A stretch of 64,000 nt of DNA from Amycolatopsis pittospori (lineage in GTDB: Bacteria > Actinomycetota > Actinomycetes > Mycobacteriales > Pseudonocardiaceae), in assembly GCF_013870525.1 (NCBI RefSeq), contig NZ_JACBXD010000012.1, positions 1 through 64,000 of the forward strand. The letters run 5' to 3'. The position numbers and the translations under genes were made by a program. The notes beneath the pieces are model-generated. The model was not told the DNA's origin, did not search any database, and saw only the letters and a program-made list of their open reading frames with translations. The stretch's first letter is position 1. Every line of letters begins with the position of its first letter. Shown piece by piece: positions 8,101 to 17,000 of the stretch.

Positions 8101-11002
8101 CGTCGTCCGGCACCACCAGCGGCCGTTCCAGGGTCAATTCCTCGACCGTGGGGCAGTGCGCGGCCGCCCCGGCACGCAAGGCGAACTCCAGCCAGGCGGT
8201 GCCGGGCAGGACCACCTCGTCCAGTACGCGGTGATCGGCCAGCCATGGCGACGAAGTCACCGACAGGCGGCCGGTCAGCACCAGTTCGTCGGTGCCTGCC
8301 AGCTCGACCGGTGTGTCCAGGACAGGGTGCCCACCCTCGCGCGTCTCTCCCGGCGTGACCCAGAACCGTTTGCGCTCGAACGGATAGGTCGGCAGCTCGG
8401 TGAAACCGGGAGCCTCCTGGCCCGCCAACGCGGTCCACTTCGGGCGAAGACCGCGGACGTGGAGTTCGGCGAGTGCGGCGGGGAAGGTGTCGCGGCCGTT
8501 CTCGCCGCGGCGCAGCGTCCCGGTGACCACGGCCCGGTCGCCGACGGCCGCCAGCACCGAGTGGACGAGTACGGGGTGCGGGCTGACCTCGACGAAGAAA
8601 GTGTGCTCCGGTACCGGAAGCCCGGCGACGGCCTCCTCGAAGCGCACCGGCATCCGCAGGTTGCGGTACCAGTACCCGGCGTCCAGTTCAGGGCCGGCGA
8701 GCACGGTCGCGGTCACGGCGGAGTGGAACGGGATGCCGGTGGGCCGGGGTGAGATCGGGGCCAGCTCGGTGAGAACCCGGTCGCGGACAGACTCGACCTG
8801 AGGGGAGTGGGACGCGTAGTCGACCGCGAGCCGCCGCACCTGGACCCCGGAGCCGGCCAGGTCCGACAGCAGCCGGTCGAGTGCCTCGACGTCCCCGGCG
8901 ACCACCGAGGACTCCGGTCCGTTCACCGTGGCGATCGCCAGCCGCTCGTCCAACCCGGGCCGCAGCCGATCGGCGGGCAGCTCCACCGAGGCCATACCGC
9001 CGCGGCCGGACAGCGTGGTCAGCGCTTTCGCCCGCCGCGCCACCACCAGCGCGGCGTCCTCCAGCGACAGCGCACCCGCGACGTGCGCGGCGGCGATCTC
9101 GCCCTGACTGTGCCCCACCACCGCGTCCGGTTCGATTCCGGCGGAGCGCCAGAGCGCGGTCAGGGAGACCATCACCGCGAACAACGCGGGCTGCACCACG
9201 TCCACCCGGTCCAGTGACGGCGCGTCCGGCTGCTGCCGCAGCACCGCCGACAGGTCCCAGTCGAGGTGCGGTGCCAGCGCGCGAGCGCAGCGCTCGACGT
9301 GCTCCCTGAACACCGGCGAGGTGTCCAGCAGGTCCCCGGCCATACCTGCCCACTGGCCGCCTTGGCCGGGGAAGACGAACACCACCTTCCCGGTCAGGTC
9401 GGCCGTGCCCGTCACCAGGCCCGGTACCGCGGTGCCCCGGTTCAACGCGGTCAGCGCCGTTCGCGGATCGGCGTCGAGCACCACGGCACGCCGGTCGAAC
9501 GTGCTGCGCGAGGTGACCAGCGCGTGTGACACCGCCACCGGGTCTCTGCCGTCCACATGCGACCGCAGCTGCCCGGCCCTTGCCCGCAAAGCGGATTCGG
9601 TGCGCGCCGAAAGCACCCATGGCAACTGCTCCGCGGCGGAGGTTCCGGCCGCTGCCCGCGGCGGAGCCTCTTCGATGATCACGTGCGCGTTGGTGCCGCT
9701 GATACCGAAGGAGGACACGGCCGCGCGCCGGGGACGGCCGTCGGCCGTCGGCCAGGGGCGGCTCTCGGTGAGCAGCTCGACCCCGCCCCCGCGCCAGTCC
9801 ACTTGGGTCGTCGCGCGGTCCACATGCAGCGTCTTGGGCAGGGTCCGGTTGCGCAGTGCGAGCACGACCTTGAGCACCCCGGCGACCCCGGCGGCGGCCT
9901 GGGTGTGCCCGATGTTGGACTTGATCGAGCCGAGGGTCAGCGGGGTGTCCCGGTCGCGGCCGTACGCGGCCTGCAGAGCGGATGCCTCGATCGGATCGCC
10001 GAGCCGGGTACCCGTTCCGTGCGCTTCGACGGTGTCCACGTCCTGGCCGCGCAGCCCCGCGTCGGCCAGGGCGTCGCGGATCACCCGCTGCTGTGCGAGT
10101 CCGTTGGGCGCGGTCAACCCGTTGGAGGCGCCGTCGGAGTTGACCGCGCTGCCCCGCACCACGGCGAGCACCGGGTGGCCGTGTGCGAGGGCGTCGGTGA
10201 GCCGTTCCACGACCACCACGCCCGCGCCCTCACCCCAGCCGACCCCGTCGGCGGTGTCGGCGAACGCCTTGCACCGGCCGTCCGCCGCGAGCGCGCCCTG
10301 ATGCTGGAAGGCACTGAACACGCCGGGCGTGGACATCACCACCACGCCGCCTGCCAGTGCGAGGTCGCATTCCCTGGCGCGCAGTGACCGCACCGCCTGG
10401 TGCAGGGCCACCAGCGAAGACGAGCACGCGGTGTCGATCGAGACCGACGGCCCTTCCAGCCCGAGCAGGTAGGCGACGCGCCCGGACAGCACGCTCGCCG
10501 CGGTGGCGGTCGCCAGGTGGTCGGCGTATTCGTCGGCGTTCGCCCCGATCAGCCGTCGGTAGTCCTGGTCGCTGGTCCCGGTGAACACCCCGGTCCGGGA
10601 GCCACGCAGGGTGGCCGGGTCGATCCCGGCCCGTTCCAGCGATTCCCAGGAGATCTCCAGCATCAGCCGCTGCTGCGGGTCCATGGACAGTGCCTCGTGC
10701 GGGCCGATACCGAAGAACCCGGCGTCGAACCAGGCCGCGTCGGCCAGGAACCCGCCGGCGCCGGTGAGCCCGCGCGGCCAGCCACGGTCGGCGGGAAACG
10801 AGGTGGTGGCGTCTCGTCCGCCGTCGATCAGCCGCCAGAGCGCGTCCGGATCGTTCGCCCCGCCGGGAAACCGGCAACCCAGCCCCACGATGGCGATCGG
10901 TTCACGGGTACCGGCCTCGGCCGACCGCAGGCGTTCCCTGGTGTCCCGCAGCGCCGTGGTCAGGCGGTGCAGGGTGTCGAGAACCTTGCTGTCGTCAGCC
11001 AT
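5183..11002 (-). CDS. Type I PKS, module 2: KS-AT-DH-KR-ACP-TE
   Basis: A 1939-residue terminal extension module. The N-terminal helix (1-32) is a docking region. KS is 34-445 with Cys193 (TACSSS), His328 (EAHGTGT) and His366 (KSNIGH). AT is 540-850 with GHSQG Ser632; YASH at 729-732 and the RVDVVQ motif both indicate methylmalonyl-CoA. DH is 890-1150 with His924 and Asp1081; its motif HRVLDEVVLP has Asp where Gly is usual, but the catalytic pair is intact and YGPTFQG is present. KR is 1340-1530 with GGTGTLG, Tyr1481 and an LDD motif at 1424-1426, predicting a B-type ketoreductase. ACP carries Ser1625. TE has Ser1796 (GLSSG), Asp1823 and His1915. No ER is present. The expected product end is an alpha-methyl, alpha-beta-unsaturated acyl group, released by TE. 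The gene overlaps the upstream PKS gene by eight bases. Confidence 0.95.
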   Translation of the reverse strand: MADDSKVLDTLHRLTTALRDTRERLRSAEAGTREPIAIVGLGCRFPGGANDPDALWRLIDGGRDATTSFPADRGWPRGLTGAGGFLADAAWFDAGFFGIGPHEALSMDPQQRLMLEISWESLERAGIDPATLRGSRTGVFTGTSDQDYRRLIGANADEYADHLATATAASVLSGRVAYLLGLEGPSVSIDTACSSSLVALHQAVRSLRARECDLALAGGVVVMSTPGVFSAFQHQGALAADGRCKAFADTADGVGWGEGAGVVVVERLTDALAHGHPVLAVVRGSAVNSDGASNGLTAPNGLAQQRVIRDALADAGLRGQDVDTVEAHGTGTRLGDPIEASALQAAYGRDRDTPLTLGSIKSNIGHTQAAAGVAGVLKVVLALRNRTLPKTLHVDRATTQVDWRGGGVELLTESRPWPTADGRPRRAAVSSFGISGTNAHVIIEEAPPRAAAGTSAAEQLPWVLSARTESALRARAGQLRSHVDGRDPVAVSHALVTSRSTFDRRAVVLDADPRTALTALNRGTAVPGLVTGTADLTGKVVFVFPGQGGQWAGMAGDLLDTSPVFREHVERCARALAPHLDWDLSAVLRQQPDAPSLDRVDVVQPALFAVMVSLTALWRSAGIEPDAVVGHSQGEIAAAHVAGALSLEDAALVVARRAKALTTLSGRGGMASVELPADRLRPGLDERLAIATVNGPESSVVAGDVEALDRLLSDLAGSGVQVRRLAVDYASHSPQVESVRDRVLTELAPISPRPTGIPFHSAVTATVLAGPELDAGYWYRNLRMPVRFEEAVAGLPVPEHTFFVEVSPHPVLVHSVLAAVGDRAVVTGTLRRGENGRDTFPAALAELHVRGLRPKWTALAGQEAPGFTELPTYPFERKRFWVTPGETREGGHPVLDTPVELAGTDELVLTGRLSVTSSPWLADHRVLDEVVLPGTAWLEFALRAGAAAHCPTVEELTLERPLVVPDDATVTVQLRVGAPDGTGRRGLGLHAKVDGGGWVHHGGGTLSPERIEPAAIGQWPPAGAEPVAHQGVYPAMVERGLRYGPTFQGLRAVWRRDKEVFAEVDCPVDERGVVIHPATLDSALHALGFAGSAPATDGPVLPFVWAGVSAHATEPAILRVRLQGSADDSVRLSVTDGAGAPVLSVDSLVLRPATSHRDAPRDALFRSKWVEVSAAVSTASDHVVTVGSETGQFPDFPDLDALESAVHGGLPVPGAVLIAGTGGSIRESAHRALTLAQWWAMRPEFAASRLVFLTSGAVAAGAGDDVSDLAAAGVTGLVRSAQTEEPGRFVLLDADEITPLTVSAALATDEPELALRGGRVLARRLVRVVPPAPARFAGAEDVVLITGGTGTLGGLLARHLVTAHGVRRLVLLSRGGRAPELVAELAELGATATAVACDVTDRARLARVVADHRPTIVVHAAGALDDGVVLTMTGDRLDAVMRPKAEAAIALHELTKELPLKAFVLFSSAAATAGSAGQSNYAAANAVLDGLAHHRRSRGLPAISLAWGLWAERSELTSHLGASADMLSTKEALALFDAAVSLTDPVLVPARLTLDDAEDRPLLRELKDRPDTPDRPRPLLDLLSGPDREQALLDLVLAKVALALGHADTAELDRHAGFLEMGVDSLAAVRIRNHLAEALGRRLRATVTFDHPTPAALARFLAELLDKDEDDVVLEKDREDFRQRLVRTRASGWERTRTFFGSLEQLPHPPRPVRLASGSGQPVLVCVPSVTGQADPVQYSRLARAFQGEREVWSLRHPGYRGDEALPRTRDLVLAAHAASLRAELGDRPFVLTGLSSGGLVAHLLAQHLHEQGTPPAGVVVLDSYFPSEYERLVRLLPGLGDEMQLRLADPNHAVPADDGWITAMLHYGTFDWTPAYLPIPVLFVRAGDPVQDWPPDWEPVWPFEHTAAVTRGNHFTMMEEHAPHTASLMSDWMRGTFG

Positions 11003-14000
11003 CGAGGAGACCCTCCGCCGCCAAGGAGATTTCCCGTTCGGCCCGGCCGAGCACGTCGTCGAGGTCGGTGGCCGCGGGCTCGGCCACCGGTTCGGGCCGG
11101 GATGGTGCCGGTGGCGCGCTCGGCGTGAGCTCGGTGTTCAGATACCCGGCCAGTGCGGTGGGCGTCGAATGGTCGAATACGGCGGTGGCGGGCACCCGTA
11201 ACCCCGTTCGCGTGCTCAGCTGGTTGCGCAGCTCGATCACACCCAAGGAGCTGAGCCCCTGCTCGTGGAAGGGTTTGCTCGGCAGAACCTGGGTAGCCGA
11301 GTCGTGCCCGAGGATCGTGGCGACCTGCCGGCTCACCAGTTCGCGCAGTACCCGGACGCGCTCGGACTGGGACATCCCGGCCAAGCGCTCCACGAGTGTG
11401 GACGCCTCCGGTTGCCGCTCGACGGCTTTGCTCTGGCGCGCTTCCGGCAGCTCCGCGAGCAGTGGGCTGTGCCGGGTGGTGGCGAAGACCGAGAGGAACC
11501 GGTCCCAGTCCACATCGGCGATCACCAGGCCTGACTCCTCGCGACCGAACGCCGTGGCCAGTGCGGCGATGCCGAGGTCCGGGTCGAGTACGGTCATGCC
11601 GTTGCGCCGCAGCCTGGTGCCCACGGCCCGCGCGTCCGCCCCCTCCACGGCCATCCCGCCGGCGCCCCACGGTCCCCAGGCGAGCGAGGTGGCGGTGAGC
11701 CCGTCGGCACGCCGTTGGTCGGCCAGCGCGTCGAGATAGGTGTTGGCCGCGGCGTAGTTGGCCTGGCCGGCGTTGCCTACCGCGCCCGTGGCGGAGGAGA
11801 ACAGCACGAACGCCTCCAGCCCGCTGGTCAGCTCGTGGAGGTTGCGGGCACCTTCGACCTTGGCGTGCAGGGCCACGGCCAGTCGCCGCGGGTCCAGCGC
11901 GTCGAGCACACCGTCGTCGAGGACCCCGGCCGTATGCGCGACTCCCGTCAGGGGCCGGTCCGCCGGGATCGCCGCGAGCAGCCCGGCCATGGCCTGGCGG
12001 TCGGCCACGTCGCACGCGACCGCCACGACCTCGGCACCGAGCACGCTCAGCTCGGCGAGGAACTCGGGATCGTCGACATGCCTGCCGGTCAGCAGCAGCC
12101 GTTCCACGCCCTCGGCGGCGAGCCAGCGCGCCAGTTTCCTTCCCAGCGCGCCGAAAGCGCCGGTGATCAGGGTGGTGCCGTGACGTGGCCAGCGGCGCGG
12201 TGTCGCCTTCGCGCGGGGGCCGGCGGGTGCGTGCAGCAGGCGCCGGGCGAAGACGCCCGAGGAGCGTACGGCGACCTGATCCTCCGTCGCCGAGAGCACT
12301 CCGGCCAGCTGTTCGACCGTGGCAGGGTCCACTGTGGACGGAAGATCCACCAGTCCGCCCCACCGCCCCGGGTGTTCCAGGGCCGCGACCCGGCCGAGGC
12401 CCCACACCATCGCCTGTACCGGGGAGCCGAGGCGATCACCGTGCCCGGTGGAGACCGCCGACTGGGTCACGCACCACAACGGCACGTCGAATTCGAGGTC
12501 CCCCATGGCCTGGATGAGTGCCGTGGTCGAGGCGAGCCCGGCGGGCACCCCGGCGACGACAGGATGCGGTCGTTCGTCCAGTGCCAGCAGCGACAGCACT
12601 CCGTCGACCGGTTCGCCGTCCCGGACGGGTGCGAGCAGCTCGGCGATCTCCGCACGGCCGGCATCGGCGCTGACGCCGCGCACCACGGCCCCGAGCGCCG
12701 CGCGGACGGGTTCCGGGACGGGCAGGTCCGCGGCGTGCACCACGACCCAGTTCCGCTTGCGGGCGACTTGGCTCGCCACAGGCTGCCAGGAGATGCGGTA
12801 CCGCAACCGGTCCAACTCGGCGGACCGGTCGTGGTCACGCCGCCACCGCGCCATCGCGGGCAGCAGTTCGGTGACCTTCGGCTCGGCGCCGGTGCCCAGC
12901 AGGTCGCCGAGACGCTGAAGGTCTTCGCTCGCCACGGCTTCCCAGAACGCCGAATCCGGCTGTGGCGAGCGGGATTCCGACGGTGCCTCCGGCAGCAGCC
13001 AGAACCTCTTACGCTGGAAGGTGTACGTCGGCAGGTCCACCCGCCGCGCCCCGCTGCCCGCGTACCACCTCGACCAGTCCGGCCCGTGTCCCCGCACGTG
13101 CAGCGCCGCCACGGCGGCGAGTACGTCCTCGTCCCGCAGACCGGGGAACACGGCCGTGTCCACGGCTTCACCGAGGCAGTCCGTGGCCATCTCGGTCAGT
13201 GTGGTCCCCGGCCCCAGCTCCAGGAACGTGCTCATCCCTCGGTCGTGGAGGGTCCGCACCCCGTCGGCGAACCTGACCGTGCGACGCACGTGGTCCGCCC
13301 AGTACTCCGGAGAGCGCAGCTGTTCTTCGGTGGCCATCTGGCCGGTCAAGCCGGACACGATCGGGATCCGGGGCGGTCGATAGCTCAGATCCCTCGCCAC
13401 GGAGAGGAATTCGTCGAGCATCGGGACCATCAGCTCGGAGTGGAACGCGTGACTGACACGCAGGCGTGTGGTCCTGCGCCCTCGTGCGCGGAAGGTCTGG
13501 GCCACCGCGGTGACGGCGTCGTCGGCTCCCGAGAGCACCACTGAACGCGGGCCGTTGACCGCCGCCAGCGAAACCTCCGGTGGCAGGTGCTCGATCTCGT
13601 CCGCCGAGGCCGCCACCGCGTACATCGCACCGTGCGGTGGCAACGCCTGCATGAGCGAACCTCGCGCCGCGACCAGCAGGCAGGCGTCCGGCAGCGACAG
13701 CACCCCGGCCACGTGGGCCGCGGCCAGTTCACCGACGGAGTGCCCCAGCAGCAGGTCCGGACGGATGCCCCAGCTCTCCAGCAAGCGGAACAGCGCGACC
13801 TCGAACGCGAACAACCCGCTCTGCGCGAACTCCGTCCGGTTCAGGGTCTCCTGGTCCGTACCGAATACGGCGGCCCGTACTCGCGGCCGCAACGCCGCGC
13901 AAACCTCGTCGAAGGCCGTGGCGAACACCGGGTACCGCTCATGCAGCAGACGGCCCATGCCCGCGCGCTGACTGCCCTGCCCGGCGAACAGGAAGGCCAG

Positions 14001-17000
14001 ACCGCCCTCGGCCACCACCCCCGTGGTGAGACCGGGATCGGTTCTGTCGGCGGCCAGCGCGACCAGCGCGCGGCCGAGCTGTTCGCGGTCGCCGCCGGTG
14101 AGCACGGCCCGGTGGGCCAGCGCGGAACGGGTCGTGGCCAAGGAGAAGCCCAGATCGTGCGCATCGGACCCGGGGTCGGTGTCGCAGTGCTCGGCCAGCC
14201 GGGCCGCCTGCGCGCGCAGCGCGGTCTCCGAACCGCCCGATACGGTCCACAGCAGCGGAAGCTCGCTCGGCGGGGCCGCCGGTCCGTCCGGTTCGGCCGG
14301 GGGCTGTTGCAGGATCACGTGGGCGTTCGTGCCGCCGATGCCGAAGGAGGAGACACCGGCCCGCCGGATCGGTCCCTGGTCCGGCCACGGAGTGGGTTCG
14401 GTGACCAGGTGCAGCCCCTCCGCCCAGTCCACCTGCGAGCTGGGCGCTGCGACGTTGATGGTGGCCGGGACCGTGCGATGCCGCATGGCCAGCACCATCT
14501 TGATCATTCCGGCGGCCCCGGCGGCGGCCTGGGTGTGGCCCAGGTTGGACTTCACCGAGCCCACCAGCAGCGGCCGGTCCGGCGGCCGGTGCGCGCCGTA
14601 GGCCGCCAGCAGCGCGCCCGCCTCGATCGGGTCGCCCAGTTTCGTCCCGGTGCCGTGTGCCTCCACGACGTCCACATCGGACGGTCGCAGCCCGGCGTCC
14701 GCGAGCGCGGCGGACAGCAGTTGCTGCTGAGCGGCACCGTTGGGCGCGGTGAGCCCGTTGCTGGCGCCGTCGGAGTTGACCGCGGACCCGGTGATCAGCG
14801 CCAGCACCGGATGGCCGTTCCGGCGCGCGTCGGAGTACCGCTCCAGTGCGAACATGCCGCCGCCTTCGGCCCAGGCCGTGCCGTCGGCGTGTTCGGCGAA
14901 CGGCTTCGCCCGCGCGTCCGGCGCCAGCCCGCCCTGCCTGCTGAACTCCACGAACACCAAGGGCGACGACAGCACGGTCACCGCTCCGGCCAGCGCGAGC
15001 GAGCACTCACCCCGGCGCAGCGCCGCGGCGGCCAGATGCACGCCGACCAGGGAAGAGGAGCACGCCGTGTCGATCGACACGTTGGGGCCCTGCAGACCGA
15101 AGGTGAACGAGATCCGGCCGGAGGCCACGCTGGACACGGTCCCGATCGCCAGGCTCGGCCGCTCGGCGGCCCCGGCGTGCCCGGGACCGACGCCGTACTC
15201 GCTGTGGGACAGACCCGCGTAGACCCCGGTGTCGCTGCCTCGCAACGTGGCCGGGTCGATGCCCGCCCGCTCGAAGGCCTCCCAGGACAGTTCGAGCAGC
15301 AATCGCTGTTGAGGGTCCATTTCCAGGGCCTCGTGGCCGCCGATGCCGAAGAACGCGGCGTCGAACTCGGCGGCCTCGTGCAGGAACCCGCCTTCGCGCA
15401 CATAGCTGGTGCCTGGCCGCTGCCGCTGCGGGTCGTAGAGCGTCTCCAGGTCCCAGCCGCGGTCGGTGGGCATCGGCGTGATGACGTCGCGGCCCGCGGT
15501 GAGCAGCTGCCACAGGTCCTCGGGGGACCGCACACCACCGGGGAAGCGGCAGCTCATCCCGACGATGGCGATCGGCTCGTCCGAACCCGCCCGGCGGCGC
15601 ACGACGGCCGGTGGCCTCGACGCGCCGCCGTTCAGGTGCGCGCTCAGCTCGTTCGGGGTGGGGTGGTCGAACAGAGCGGTCGTGGCGATCTTCAGCCCGG
15701 TCCGCTTGCGCAGCCGGTTGACCAGTTCGACAGCGCTCACCGAGTCCATGCCCAGGTCGAAAAAGGTCCGGTCCGGCCGGTAACCGCCGCCGATCAGCGA
15801 CTCGGTCTCGGCCCGGATCAGCCGGGACAGGTCCGTGGCGCCGTCACGGGTGGGTTCGGCCACCTCGGTGGGCAGGTGCACCCGGCGGCCACCCCATCCG
15901 CCGAGCACCTCCGGCCAGGCCACCGGAACCCCATGCCCATGCAGTTCGCCAAGGGTGCCCAGCACCGCGCGCAGGTCGGACCGGCCGCCGCGCAGCGCGG
16001 CGGTGACGAGCAGGTCGCCGGTGGCCGCGCCGGGCAGGGTCTCTTCGACCAGCGCCGCGAGCACCCCGTTGGCGCTCATGTCGACGTAGGTGTCCACGCC
16101 GGCGGCGGCCAGGCTGGTCACGCAGTTGAGGAAGTGCCCGGTGCCGCGCACCTGGGCGCCCCAGTACTCGGGCAGGCACACCACACCGGGATCGGCCCCG
16201 AGCCCGGTGTGCACCGGGACGATCGGGATACGGGGCGGGTGTGCGGTCAGGCCACGGGCGAACTGCTCGAATTCGCCTGCCATCGCGGCCATATGCGGGG
16301 AGTGGAAGGCCCGGTCCACCGGCAGCTGCTTGACCTTGCGCCCACGGTCGGCCCAGAGCCCGGCCAAGCGCAGCACGGTGTCGCGGTCGCCGGAGACGAC
16401 GACCGAGCCGGGTGAGTTGACCGCGGAGATCGCGGCCAGCGACTCCAGCCCGATCAGCGACTCCTGTGCTTCGGCCTCGGTGATCCGCAGGGCCACCATG
16501 ACGCCACCGACCGGTGTCCTGTCCCGGAACAACCGGACCCGCTCGGCCAGCAGCGCGGACACGTCCGGGAGTGAGTACACCCCGGCCGCGGTGGCCGCGG
16601 CCAGTTCCCCGACCGAATGGCCGACCACGAAGTCCGGGTGAACGCCCCAGTGCTCGAACTGCCGGAACAGCGCCACCTGCAGGGCGAACAGGGCGTCCTG
16701 GGTGTACATCGCCTCGTCGGCGGGCGCCACCTCGGTGCCGTGGTCACCCAGCAGCAGCTCGCGCACCGACCAGGTGGACGCCGCGTCCAGGTGGGCGCAC
16801 ACCTCGTCGAGCGCGTCGGCGAACACGTCGAACATCGGATACAGCTCGCGGCCCATCCCCGGCCGCTGTCCGCCTTCGCCGGGGAACATGAACGCCACTT
16901 TGCGCCCGGTCCCGGCCTCGGTCGCACCGGCCCGGCCGTCGGCCAGTTCGGCCAGGCCCGAGACGAGTTCCGCCCGGTCCTCGCCCAGCACGACGCCCCG

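Noticed and set aside
5183..11002. DH of module 2 considered inactive because of Asp in the HxxxG motif
   Set aside because: His924, Asp1081 and the YGPTFQG motif are all present, so the substitution alone is not enough to call it dead.
13587..16415. 942-codon plus-strand open frame
   Set aside because: Antisense shadow of the PKS genes.
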